Below, one piece after another: positions 1 through 6,752 of a stretch of 9,430 nt of DNA (positions are counted from its first letter, which is position 1; each line of letters starts with the position of its first letter). The notes under the pieces are model-generated. The model ran no database searches. It was given only the letters and a program-made list of their open reading frames with translations, and was not told the DNA's origin. The position numbers and the translations under genes were made by a program. The DNA lies in assembly GCA_031423755.1 (NCBI GenBank), contig JANPGC010000155.1, forward strand, positions 1-9,430, in the 5' to 3' direction. Origin of the DNA: JANMEX01 sp031423755. GTDB lineage: Bacteria; Pseudomonadota; Alphaproteobacteria; Rhizobiales; Rhizobiaceae.

Positions 1-51
1 AAAGGATGGGTCGATGTCAAGTTCACGAGCTTACTGGACATCAACATCTAA
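1..51 (+). CDS. C-terminal end of an unidentified gene (partial)
   Basis: Frame 1 is open from the window edge and ends at a TAA at 49-51, giving the tail KGWVDVKFTSLLDINI. The next gene on the same strand starts about 95 bp later, so this is plausibly the 3' end of an upstream gene transcribed in the same direction. Sixteen codons are too few to identify a family. An open run this short could also be chance, so confidence is limited. Confidence 0.4.
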   Translation, partial: KGWVDVKFTSLLDINI

Positions 52-61
52 TTGGGAGCCA

Positions 62-81
62 GTCGACAGATGCTCTGTGAC
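62..81 (+). other. small hairpin after the upstream gene
   Basis: GTC (62-64) pairs with GAC (79-81), and ACAGA (66-70) pairs with TCTGT (74-78), with one bulged G and a TGC loop. It lies just past the putative stop at 49-51. There is no following T-run, so it is not a textbook intrinsic terminator. It may be a 3'-end stem or a leader stem for the next gene. Confidence 0.25.
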
Positions 82-145
82 AATTCCTGTACGTAGACTA
101 CGCGGAAAGCCCCAGAGAGCGTTAGATTGAGCCAGGTCGAAACGA

Positions 146-787
146 ATGCATCAATACCTCACAGAATTCCTCGGCTTGATGGCCGTCTTCAGCGTCCTGA
201 TCGTCGCCCCCGGCGCAGACTTCGCGCTCGTCATCCGCCAGTGCATCGTCCATGGCCGCCGCACGGCGCTGATCACTTCGGTTGGCATTGGCATCTCGCT
301 GATGTTCCACATTTCCTACACGATCCTCGGCATCGGCCTGATTGTCTCCAAGTCGCTGCTCCTGTTCTCGGCGCTTAAATGGGCGGGCGCGGCCTATCTC
401 GTTTGGCTCGGCATCCAGTCTTGGCGCGAACCGGCGTTCCGCATGGAGGAGTCGCCGGATGACGTGTCCGCACAGACCGTTTCGGCGCCGAAAGCCTTCT
501 TCATGGGCTTCATCACCAACGCGCTGAACCCCAAACCCGTGCTGTTCTTCCTGTCGCTGTTCTCCGCTCTCGTCTCGCCGCACACGCCAGCGCTCGTGCA
601 ATTCAGCTACGGCCTCGGCATGGCTGCGGCATTGATTGCCTGGTTTGTGGCCGTGTCGTTCTTCTTCACGTCAAGACCTGTGCGGGAGCGCTTCCTCAAA
701 TACGGCCGCGCCTTCAACCGCGTCACCGGCGCGCTGTTCATCGGCCTTGGCGTGCGGCTGGCGCTGGTTCAGGCGAAGGTGGGATGA
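146..787 (+). CDS. LysE/RhtB-family amino-acid exporter
   Basis: A 213-aa, very hydrophobic inner-membrane protein of the LysE/RhtB family. These proteins export amino acids or related small metabolites, probably driven by the proton motive force. The family's PG-x-D motif near the end of the first membrane segment is present as PGAD at residues 22-25. A second hallmark, N-x-LNPK before a hydrophobic segment, is at about residues 125-131. Hydrophobic segments lie at about 6-28, 40-64, 68-90, 117-140, 153-176 and 193-209, matching the usual six, and the length is normal for the family. The ATG at 146 is preceded only by a weak AGG-like ribosome site. The TGA overlaps the ATG of the next open frame (ATGA at 784-787), so the two are probably co-transcribed and may be translationally coupled. 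The substrate cannot be read from the sequence. Confidence 0.88.
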   Translation: MHQYLTEFLGLMAVFSVLIVAPGADFALVIRQCIVHGRRTALITSVGIGISLMFHISYTILGIGLIVSKSLLLFSALKWAGAAYLVWLGIQSWREPAFRMEESPDDVSAQTVSAPKAFFMGFITNALNPKPVLFFLSLFSALVSPHTPALVQFSYGLGMAAALIAWFVAVSFFFTSRPVRERFLKYGRAFNRVTGALFIGLGVRLALVQAKVG

Positions 788-1467
788 TGTTCCAGGCTAT
801 TGCCGATTTGGTCACAAAACCCGGCGCGGCCGTCATTCCGGGGCGGCGCAGCCGAACCCGGAATCCAGTCGCTCCGGTGGTGAAGATTGTCAGTGAGGGC
901 CGAGGCCTGTTCCGTTCGGTCACGTTACCGGCCGGGAAAATAAATGACCAAGCTAGGCGCTCTGGATTCCGGGTTCCGCTGCGCGGCCCCGGAATGACGA
1001 CCCTGATTGTGTCTAGCCTCTTGACTCAAGCCCCCGCCCACGCCGCCTGCCCGCAGGAACTTTCCATCTACGAAGACACATCCGGCAACAGCCTGACGTT
1101 CATACCGCCGCATGACACGCAAGCCGCCGAGCATGAATTCAAACTGCGGATCGGAGCAACGGAATTGCAGGGCATCGTCATGTGGTCGAAAGAGCCTGAC
1201 CGGCCCAATGGCATCGTCATGGATCATTGCCCGGATGGCGATGTCACCGGCGAGGAGCTGAATGCCTGCACCGTCTGGCAGGGCGTGATCTACGGCCTCA
1301 CCAAAGACGCCACTGCCCCGTTCATCGGCAAGCGCGGCACGCCTCACGCCGAGGCACTGCTTCTGCCGGACCTGTCGCGCTATGCGATGGAGCACACATA
1401 CAAGACACCGCTTGCCGGTCCACCGAAAGTGGACGATGTTTTCAGGATGAAGGCTTGTCAGGAATAA
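784..1467 (+). CDS. four-cysteine, originally exported protein of unknown function, interrupted near its N-terminus by a palindromic repeat
   Basis: I do not recognise a family. The conserved-looking part runs from about 1000 to the TAA at 1465-1467. It begins with a short hydrophobic stretch ending in AHA-A, a typical signal-peptidase site, followed by a soluble domain. Counting from the ATG at 994 there are four cysteines (C19, C79, C92, C155), consistent with two disulfides in the periplasm. The frame is open back to ATG ATG at 784-789. Those codons overlap the exporter's stop and have a good ribosome site (GAAGG at 775-779). However, codons 17-71 of that longer 227-aa reading are encoded by the repeat at 831-999. 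The ATG at 994 lies in the repeat's last bases, has no clear ribosome site, and gives a signal peptide without the usual positive n-region. Two forms are possible: a 227-aa protein with its signal peptide buried, or a 157-aa protein started at 994. The C-terminal domain looks real; the start is unresolved. Confidence 0.6.
   Translation: MMFQAIADLVTKPGAAVIPGRRSRTRNPVAPVVKIVSEGRGLFRSVTLPAGKINDQARRSGFRVPLRGPGMTTLIVSSLLTQAPAHAACPQELSIYEDTSGNSLTFIPPHDTQAAEHEFKLRIGATELQGIVMWSKEPDRPNGIVMDHCPDGDVTGEELNACTVWQGVIYGLTKDATAPFIGKRGTPHAEALLLPDLSRYAMEHTYKTPLAGPPKVDDVFRMKACQE
831..999. repeat. 169-bp inverted-repeat element, copy 1
   Basis: Two 38-nt arms (831-868 and 962-999) are reverse complements of each other at 36 of 38 positions, separated by 93 bp. 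Each arm is itself a palindrome: ATTCCGGG pairs with CCCGGAAT around an inner stem with a GCA loop. The outer ends read CGTCATTCC on the left and GGAATGACG on the right. This double-palindrome design resembles the intergenic mosaic or REP-like elements known from rhizobia and relatives, but I cannot assign it to a named family without a search. It is unusual in lying inside the 5' part of an open reading frame, and it contains no stop in that frame. Confidence 0.85.
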
Positions 1468-1499
1468 TCTTCCTGTCCAGCACATGAAAGGTTTGAAGA

Positions 1500-2906
1500 A
1501 TGGCTTATGATGTTGTGATTATCGGCTCCGGCCCCGGCGGTTATGTCTGCGCCATAAAGGCGGCGCAGCTGGGGCTGAAGGTTGCGGTGGTTGAAAAGAA
1601 CCCGACGCTCGGCGGCACCTGCCTCAACATTGGCTGCATTCCGTCCAAGGCGCTGCTGCACGCGTCGGAAATGTTCGAAGAGGCCGGCCATTCGTTTGAC
1701 GCGCTCGGCGTGGAGATTTCCAAGCCGAAGCTGAACCTCACAAAGATGATGGCGCACAAGGATGCAGTGGTGGACGCCAACGTCAAGGGCGTCGCCTTCC
1801 TGTTCAAGAAGAACAAGGTCGACGCGATCACCGGCACTGGCACCGTCATGGGCGAGGGCAAGGTCAAGGTGACGGCCAATGACGGCACCGAATCCATCAT
1901 TGAGACCAAAAACATCGTCATCGCCACCGGTTCGGATGTTGCAGGCATTCCGGGTGTCGAGGTGGCATTTGATGAAAAGACCATCATCTCATCCACCGGC
2001 GCGATTGCTTTGGAAAAAGTGCCGGGCCATCTGGTCGTGGTCGGCGGCGGCGTGATCGGGCTTGAGCTCGGCTCGGTCTGGGCGCGGCTCGGCGCGAAGG
2101 TGACAGTGGTGGAATATCTCGACAAGATTCTCGGACCAATGGACGGCGATGTCTCCAAACAGTTCCAGCGCCTGCTGCAGAAGCAGGGCATGGAATTCAG
2201 GATGGGCGCCAAGGTTACCGGTGTTGCCAAAGCCAAAAAGGGCGCGACCGTCACCTATGAGCCGGTCGCAGGCGGCGCAGCAGAAACCATCGAGGCCGAT
2301 GTCGTGCTCGTTGCCACCGGCCGCAAGCCCTATACCCAAGGCCTTGGTTTGGACAAAGCGGGCGTCGTTCTCGACAATCGCGGCCGCGTCGAGGTCGATG
2401 GCCATTGGCAGACCTCAGTGCCGGGCATCTATGCCATCGGCGATGTCATCAAGGGCCCGATGCTTGCCCACAAGGCGGAAGACGAAGGCGTAGCCGTTGC
2501 CGAAATCATGGCCGGTCAGCATGGCCACGTGAATTTCGATGTGATTCCGGGCGTCGTCTACACCTCGCCGGAAGTCGCGTCCGTCGGCAAGACCGAGGAA
2601 GAGCTGAAAGCTGCCGGTATCCAATACAAAGCCGGCAAATTCCCGTTCACCGCCAACGGCCGCGCCCGCGCCATGCAGCACACGGATGGTTTCGTGAAGA
2701 TTCTGGCCGATGCGGTGACAGACAAGGTGTTGGGTGTGCACATCCTCGGCCATGCCGCAGGCGAACTCATCCATGAATGCTGCGTGCTGATGGAGTTCGG
2801 CGGTTCATCGGAAGATCTGGCCCGAACCTGCCACGCCCATCCGACGATGTCGGAAGCCGTGCGCGAGGCGGCGCTGGGGACGTTCGCCAAGTCGATCCAT
2901 ATCTAA
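1500..2906 (+). CDS. lpdA: dihydrolipoyl dehydrogenase (E3)
   Basis: A 468-aa cytoplasmic flavoprotein that reoxidises dihydrolipoyl groups with NAD+. It is the E3 subunit of 2-oxoglutarate and pyruvate dehydrogenase complexes (and of the glycine cleavage system). The FAD-binding GSGPGG is at residues 9-14. The redox disulfide sits in GGTCLNIGCIPSK, with C41 and C46. The NAD-binding GGGVIG is at 182-187, and the second FAD motif GIYAIGDV at 309-316. The dimer-interface catalytic pair H447/E452 lies in HPTMSE. The length is standard and no key residue is missing. The ATG at 1500 has AAAGG about 8 nt upstream. Only 32 bp separate it from the preceding gene, so it is probably transcribed from further upstream. 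In rhizobia a copy of lpd commonly lies near sucAB; the genes that would show this are outside the window, so the complex served is inferred. Confidence 0.97.
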   Translation: MAYDVVIIGSGPGGYVCAIKAAQLGLKVAVVEKNPTLGGTCLNIGCIPSKALLHASEMFEEAGHSFDALGVEISKPKLNLTKMMAHKDAVVDANVKGVAFLFKKNKVDAITGTGTVMGEGKVKVTANDGTESIIETKNIVIATGSDVAGIPGVEVAFDEKTIISSTGAIALEKVPGHLVVVGGGVIGLELGSVWARLGAKVTVVEYLDKILGPMDGDVSKQFQRLLQKQGMEFRMGAKVTGVAKAKKGATVTYEPVAGGAAETIEADVVLVATGRKPYTQGLGLDKAGVVLDNRGRVEVDGHWQTSVPGIYAIGDVIKGPMLAHKAEDEGVAVAEIMAGQHGHVNFDVIPGVVYTSPEVASVGKTEEELKAAGIQYKAGKFPFTANGRARAMQHTDGFVKILADAVTDKVLGVHILGHAAGELIHECCVLMEFGGSSEDLARTCHAHPTMSEAVREAALGTFAKSIHI

Positions 2907-2911
2907 GGCAA

Positions 2912-2926
2912 GCGGCGCGATGCCGC
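2912..2926 (+). other. small hairpin after lpdA
   Basis: GCGGC (2912-2916) and GCCGC (2922-2926) form a 5-bp perfect stem with a GCGAT loop directly after the lpdA stop. No T-run follows, so it is not a convincing terminator. It could be a 3' stem that protects or attenuates the message before the next gene. Confidence 0.2.
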
Positions 2927-2977
2927 ATGGCGCTCATTGTCCTGTCGGCAGATAGTGTTTGCACAGGAGATGCTGCC

Positions 2978-3460
2978 ATGAAACCTGTCGAGATCGCCTT
3001 CACCATCCCCGATAGTATCCTGCCGGGCGCGCAGTTTGGCGATGCCTATCAGGTGACTGTCGAAGGCCAGAACCTTGATCCGCTGGAGGCCGCACGCCGT
3101 GCGGTCTATGGCGCGCCGTCGTGGATCAATGTGCTCCTGCGGCTGCGAACCATTCTGGTCAAGCCGTTCCGCCTGAAGCCCGGCGCTGATCCTGCACGCG
3201 AAAAGGCGACGGCGGACAATATCGGCATCTTCCCTATACTCGACCGCAAGCCGGAGCGCCTCATTCTTGGCATGAATGACAGGCATCTCGATTTCCGGCT
3301 GCTGGTGGATGTGAAAGACCTTGGCGGCAGTCGCCAGTCGGTTACGGCTTCGACAATTGTCAAAACCCACAATGCGCTCGGCCGGGTCTACCTTGCCATC
3401 GTCAAGCCGTTTCACCGGATCATCGTGCCGGCGATGATCGCCAAGGCTGCCAAGCCCTGA
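2978..3460 (+). CDS. DUF2867 domain protein
   Basis: A 160-aa protein with no signal peptide or membrane segment. It matches my recollection of the DUF2867 family, whose molecular role is not known. Supporting features are an N-terminal half with a D-P-L-E-A-A-R-R helix (about 34-41) and a W-hydrophobic segment leading to VKPFRLK (61-67). A central MNDRHLDFR block lies at 99-107, and the family-like C-terminal block KTHNALGRVYLAIVKPFHR at about 129-147. The ATG at 2978 was chosen because AGGAGA lies about 8 nt upstream. The frame stays open further upstream into lpdA, but that part has no ribosome site and overlaps a certain gene. It starts 71 bp after lpdA on the same strand and may share its transcript. 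A small house-keeping or stress role is possible but not supported by the sequence. Confidence 0.8.
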   Translation: MKPVEIAFTIPDSILPGAQFGDAYQVTVEGQNLDPLEAARRAVYGAPSWINVLLRLRTILVKPFRLKPGADPAREKATADNIGIFPILDRKPERLILGMNDRHLDFRLLVDVKDLGGSRQSVTASTIVKTHNALGRVYLAIVKPFHRIIVPAMIAKAAKP

Positions 3461-3532
3461 GCGACAGCGGTGCAACAATCAAGCGGCATCCGCGCAGGTA
3501 TCGTGCGACTTTCGAGCGCAATTGACGCCATG

Positions 3533-3565
3533 AAAAAGGCCGCCCCGGGAAGGGCGGCCAGTTTT
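3533..3565. terminator. bidirectional intrinsic terminator
   Basis: GGCCGCCC (3538-3545) pairs perfectly with GGGCGGCC (3552-3559) around a 6-nt loop. Reverse-strand transcripts meet T5 after the stem (A5 at 3533-3537) and forward transcripts meet TTTT at 3562-3565. It lies between two convergent genes (ends at 3460 and 3608), exactly where a shared terminator is expected. Confidence 0.85.
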
Positions 3566-3566
3566 C

Positions 3567-3590
3567 AAGACGGAAAGGGAAAACCGTCTT
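3567..3590. other. second hairpin in the convergent gap
   Basis: AAGACGG (3567-3573) pairs perfectly with CCGTCTT (3584-3590) around a 10-nt purine-rich loop. It lies between the end of the reverse small-protein gene and the main terminator, so it would form in that gene's 3' untranslated region. It may be a 3' protective stem or an auxiliary terminator. Confidence 0.4.
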
Positions 3591-3607
3591 GCTCGCGGGG
3601 ACGGGCG

Positions 3608-3847
3608 TTAAGGATTGGTTGCAGGTGCCGCAGGCGCGGGTGCAGCCGGGGCCGCTGGTGCAGCCGGGGCTTCCACCTTTGGTGCTTCAACGTTGATGTT
3701 CACCGTCTCTGAACCCGGCACTTTTCCACCGGTCATTATATACGCCGCGACTGCGGCCAGTATGACCGCGGTTATTATTGCCGCAGCCCAGCCACCGCCG
3801 GATGATGTCTGGATGATGGTAGGCTTGTCGTTGTTTCTGTCTGCCAT
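3608..3847 (-). CDS. 79-aa single-span membrane protein with Ala/Pro-rich tail
   Basis: I do not recognise a characterised family. A short polar N-terminus with TIIQTSSGGG (residues 10-19) is followed by one hydrophobic segment, about residues 20-39. After it comes a tail that ends in Ala-Ala-Pro repeats (about 57-77). The likely arrangement is an inner-membrane anchor with an extended, flexible tail, probably on the periplasmic side. The start is well supported: on the reverse strand AAGGAG sits about 7 nt before the ATG at 3847. An EcfG-type promoter match lies at 3881-3905, so the gene is probably expressed on its own under general-stress control, and the 3533-3565 terminator closes it. 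The low-complexity tail makes homology searches unreliable. The strong ribosome site, promoter and terminator argue that this is a real gene. Confidence 0.8.
   Translation of the reverse strand: MADRNNDKPTIIQTSSGGGWAAAIITAVILAAVAAYIMTGGKVPGSETVNINVEAPKVEAPAAPAAPAAPAPAAPATNP
3622..3672 (-). repeat. 18-bp-period tandem repeat encoding Ala-Ala-Pro
   Basis: On the forward strand GGTGCAGCCGGGGC occurs exactly at 3639-3652 and again at 3657-3670, a period of 18 bp, with a more degenerate unit to the left. On the coding (reverse) strand it encodes the AAPAAP tail of the small membrane protein. Such a repeat can change length by slippage in whole six-residue steps without shifting the frame. Confidence 0.7.
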
Positions 3848-3880
3848 GGTTGAACTCCTTCATGACTTGGATGAAAGAGA

Positions 3881-3905
3881 AACGCCTTGTTATGGAAAAG
3901 GTTCC
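3881..3905 (-). promoter_or_regulatory. EcfG (general stress sigma factor) promoter
   Basis: On the reverse strand GGAAC (3905-3901) is followed after exactly 16 nt by CGTT (3884-3881). This matches the alphaproteobacterial EcfG/RpoE2 consensus GGAAC-N16-17-CGTT. It lies 34 nt upstream of the ATG at 3847, leaving room for a leader of roughly 25-30 nt that holds the strong ribosome site. I checked the other GGAAC/GTTCC occurrences I could find in the window, and none has CGTT at the right distance. Confidence 0.65.
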
Positions 3906-3949
3906 CGAAACGACCGTATCGGTGGGCGAAGACGCGACCTGACGGCGTT

Positions 3950-5017
3950 TCAGCGGCCTGCGACAGTCACCTGATATCCCGCCTCACGGAACTTTTCGAC
4001 CAAGCCTTGGCTTCCGGCCAGATGCAGAGCGCCAACCGCAATAAAGGCGTTGCCGTTGGCCAAGATCTTCTCGGCGCGTTCGGCCATCACCTTGTTGCGG
4101 GCGTTGATCATGGTCTCTTCAAAGTCGCCATATTGAGCCACATCCGTGGAGCCTTCCGGCGAGACGCTTTTCAAGAACGGCATGATCATGCCGACCCGGC
4201 CCTGCGTGTAAAGGACGATCATGGTCTCCATGACGTTCTCCATCTCGCTTCCAAGCTTGAGTGTGTCCACCAGTCCCTGGACATGAAACTCGATCGGCAG
4301 CGAGGCCATGGCGTCGATTTGCTCGACCATGGTTTCAAGTCCGTCGATTTCCTTGCCGGACGCTTGCGCATCCTGAGCCAGCTTGATGTCGAGAAACGGC
4401 GCGCCGTCCTGCTTGCGCTTCAGTTCACAGGCGGGCAGCGCCACGAGACCAGCGATCATCCACGGTTTCATCTTGTTGACGGTCATCAAGGGAATGCCGC
4501 GCGCGGCGAGCCCTTTTTCCAGTGCAGCCAGATCCTCGGGCTTCACCAGTGACGACAACGTGGTCGTGTCAGTAAACATCATCAATTCAGGCTTGGCCAT
4601 CAGCGCGGCGGCGGCCTTCTTCTGGTCGAGGATTTCTGTGGTCTCAATGACCACGGTGTCGGCGCCATCATAGACCTTTTGTGCTTCCGGCGTCAGGTTG
4701 ATGACACGCGTATCGGTCATGTGCATGGTGCCGAACAGGTAGGATGGTTTCAGTCCGGACTTTTCGATCTTCCAGAGCCGGGCTTCGCCATTGGGCGTCT
4801 TGGCCGCATCGGCCTCAATCTTTTTCAATGCCTCAGCGGGCAGGCCGGTCAGCATCTCATGCCCGGCGCAGGCGATTTCGGCCGCGCGGGCTTGGCTGGA
4901 TGCCATGAAAGCGACAGCCAGGAAGCTGGCGAAGAACAATGCATTGGCGGCAGCGACAATCTTCAGGATTGTCTCTGGCGCGCGGGCGGTGCGAGTGAGA
5001 ATTGAAACCGTAATCAT
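3950..5017 (-). CDS. TraB/GumN-family secreted or membrane-anchored protein
   Basis: About 355 aa, matching the TraB/GumN (TIKI-like) superfamily, some members of which are metal-dependent proteases; the role of bacterial GumN-type proteins is mostly unknown. Two hallmarks are present. The first is GTMH in LFGTMHMTD, near residue 97 from the chosen start, with its putative metal-binding His. The second is GALHLAG near residues 329-335 with the second His. Between them lie conserved-looking acidic segments such as VVIET. The N-terminus has a hydrophobic segment ending in ARAAEIA, a probable signal peptide or anchor, so the protein likely works in the periplasm. I chose the ATG at 5017; a TTG seven codons upstream (5038) is the alternative, and neither has a strong ribosome site. 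It follows xerC by 64 bp on the same strand and could share its transcript. Substrate and partner are unknown. Confidence 0.88.
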   Translation of the reverse strand: MITVSILTRTARAPETILKIVAAANALFFASFLAVAFMASSQARAAEIACAGHEMLTGLPAEALKKIEADAAKTPNGEARLWKIEKSGLKPSYLFGTMHMTDTRVINLTPEAQKVYDGADTVVIETTEILDQKKAAAALMAKPELMMFTDTTTLSSLVKPEDLAALEKGLAARGIPLMTVNKMKPWMIAGLVALPACELKRKQDGAPFLDIKLAQDAQASGKEIDGLETMVEQIDAMASLPIEFHVQGLVDTLKLGSEMENVMETMIVLYTQGRVGMIMPFLKSVSPEGSTDVAQYGDFEETMINARNKVMAERAEKILANGNAFIAVGALHLAGSQGLVEKFREAGYQVTVAGR

Positions 5018-5081
5018 GTTGCAAAGCCTAACGCGCAAATACGGCCAAACCGTTAAAACGATGCTGAAAATTCGCGGACAA

Positions 5082-6023
5082 TCACGCCCTCGGATGCGCC
5101 GAAGCCCAAGCGCCGAGCAGTCTTGCGGCGTCTACGCCGGTGTAAATCTGCGTCGTTGAGAGGCTGGCGTGGCCAAGCAGTTCCTGAATTGACCGCAGAT
5201 CGCCGCCGCCTGCCAAAAGGTGCGTGGCAAAGGAATGGCGAAGGGCGTGCGGCGTGGCTGAATCCGGCAGGCCGAGCGCACCGCGCAGACGGACCATTTC
5301 CTTTTGGATGATTGCCGCCAGCAGCGGTCCGCCGCGCGCGCCGCGAAACAGCGGCTCGCTTGGGTCCAGATGCATCGGGCACAGGGTTTGGTATTTTGCG
5401 ATTGCTTCGTGGACGACGGCCAGCAGCGGCACAATCCGCTCTTTGCCGCCCTTGCCTGTGATACGCAAGGTTTGCGGCTGGCCGGAAAGCTGCCCGGGTG
5501 TCAGCGCCAAGGCTTCAGAAATACGTAGGCCGCAGCCATAGAGCAGTGTCAGCACCGCAGCGTTCCGCGCTGCGATCCACGGCTCTTGCGCCATATCGCC
5601 AATGCCGGATGCGACCGCCAGCGCCTGATTGACCTGCAAGGGCTTGGGCAGGGATTTCGGCTGTTTGGGCGCGCGCACCGCACGTGAACCGGCGGCATTG
5701 ACCAGCCCTTCGCGCTCCAGATGCTTCAAGAATGACCGTATGGCGGCAAGTCCGCGGCCAAGCGTGCGCACGCCCGCACCATCATTTCGACGTTTGGCGA
5801 GAAATGACCGGAAGGTGACGGGCTTGACGGTTTCAAGGTCTTTCAGCGACGGCAATTTGCCAAGATGATGCACAAGAAATTCAAAAAACTGCCGTGTGTC
5901 GCGCTCATAGGCTTCGACCGTCAGCGGTGAGAAGCGCTTGCCGTTCTGCAAAAGGCCAAGCCAAGCGGCGCGTGCTGCAAAGAGGTCAGCGGAAGCGGGG
6001 ACGATAAATTCAGGTTTCGTCAT
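5082..6023 (-). CDS. xerC: tyrosine recombinase XerC
   Basis: A 313-aa site-specific recombinase. With its partner XerD it resolves chromosome dimers at dif during cell division. An N-terminal core-binding domain (about 10-105) is followed by the catalytic domain. All catalytic residues are visible: R167 (in GLRISEAL), K191 (in GKGGKER), H259 and R262 (in HALRHSFATH), H285 (in LGHAS) and the nucleophile Y294 (in QIYTG). XerC is preferred over XerD from N-terminal-half features such as FLAKRRNDG and LAAIRSFLKHLEREG, but the two can be confused. The frame is open to a TTG at 6119, but the ATG at 6023 gives the normal length and family-like N-terminus, with only a weak GCAGAG ribosome site. It faces no mobile-element genes, so it looks like the house-keeping enzyme rather than a phage or integron integrase. 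Confidence 0.88.
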   Translation of the reverse strand: MTKPEFIVPASADLFAARAAWLGLLQNGKRFSPLTVEAYERDTRQFFEFLVHHLGKLPSLKDLETVKPVTFRSFLAKRRNDGAGVRTLGRGLAAIRSFLKHLEREGLVNAAGSRAVRAPKQPKSLPKPLQVNQALAVASGIGDMAQEPWIAARNAAVLTLLYGCGLRISEALALTPGQLSGQPQTLRITGKGGKERIVPLLAVVHEAIAKYQTLCPMHLDPSEPLFRGARGGPLLAAIIQKEMVRLRGALGLPDSATPHALRHSFATHLLAGGGDLRSIQELLGHASLSTTQIYTGVDAARLLGAWASAHPRA

Positions 6024-6156
6024 TTGCACTCTGCCGATCTTGACGGGAAATACATCTTCGCGCGGCAAGGTTAGCAAGGAGTGAAGAGCGCTGTCCCCTC
6101 CCGGCAGTTGGCAGGGCAATTGCGTATCGGATTTTGCTTGAAGTCATGCGCAGTTC

Positions 6157-6326
6157 CGTCTTTCCGTGGCCGCGAAACGGAACCCGGAATCCAGAGCGCC
6201 GACTGCGAAAAGACGGGCTGCGCGACCCAAGATGCGCAAATTTGTGGCGGGCGAAACTGAATTGGCTTCAACTCCAACCTCGGCGATCTGGATTTTGGAT
6301 CTGCGCTGCGCTTGTCCGGAAGGACG
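6157..6326. repeat. inverted-repeat element, copy 2 (decayed)
   Basis: The left arm (6157-6194, 38 nt) matches the reverse complement of copy 1's right arm at 34 of 38 positions and includes an identical 15-nt end GAACCCGGAATCCAG. The right arm (6288-6326) is clearly related but eroded, starting CTGGATTTTGG and ending CCGGAAGGACG. The two arms are again separated by 93 bp, as in copy 1, although the centre sequences show only weak similarity. The tetranucleotide GTTC borders both ends (6153-6156 and 6327-6330), which may be a short target duplication or chance. Confidence 0.75.
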
Positions 6327-6575
6327 GTTCCGCGTGTGGTGCATTTCGAGATTTCATATGACATTGCGCTCCGTGCAGTTTGGGCGACTATCGCACAAGG
6401 CTGCCTTGCGAGTGAGCAATCCGTGGGGAGCCTACGCCAGAGCCCGGCGACCACGGGGATGGAGCTCTACTGTCGCCACGATTTCATTCGCCAACCCATT
6501 GAAATTCCTCAACGCGTATCAATTTTTTGCCCGACTTATCCACCTCTCAAAAACCTCGCGCATAATCCACGTGCT

Positions 6576-6658
6576 CTTTGCAAAGGGACACGGTGTCATG
6601 ATCCGGGTCGTCGTGGCAAAGGCCGGTGCTTTGGCAGTGGGGGGTCGGATTCCCACTG
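6576..6658 (+). other. cluster of short perfect hairpins
   Basis: In 83 bp there are four perfect inverted repeats: the palindrome CTTTGCAAAG (6576-6585), GACAC-G-GTGTC (6587-6597), CAAAG/CTTTG (6617-6621 with 6629-6633) and CAGTGGG/CCCACTG (6635-6641 with 6652-6658). This could be the 5' part of a structured RNA or a set of protein-binding palindromes. I do not recognise an RNA family. Confidence 0.35.
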
Positions 6659-6752
6659 TGGGTGATGAGCCCTGTGAACAAAGGCGCCAGATGCTGGAGC
6701 GATGCTTGCGACTACGGCGCGCGCAAAGGCATTGTCAGCGCAAAAACACCGG

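Noticed and set aside
92..102. Palindrome CGTAGACTACG upstream of the exporter as an operator
   Set aside because: It has only five complementary bases per side around one base, a length expected often by chance, and no promoter could be aligned with it.
925..1485. Reverse open frame of 186 codons across the repeat and the four-cysteine gene
   Set aside because: It is a shadow frame with no family features; the forward frame has the signal-peptide remnant, paired cysteines and operon context.
1541..2254. Long reverse open frame opposite lpdA
   Set aside because: It is antisense to a well-conserved gene in GC-rich DNA; the translation is low-complexity and matches nothing.
5082..6023. The tyrosine recombinase as an integrase of a mobile island with the repeats as its att sites
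   Set aside because: Length, domain features and house-keeping neighbours fit XerC. The repeats are double palindromes rather than direct att duplications, and no tRNA, excisionase or cargo genes are present.
6635..6658. T-arm-like stem suggesting a tRNA
   Set aside because: The loop is 10 nt instead of 7 and lacks TTC; no acceptor, D or anticodon arms can be fitted around it.
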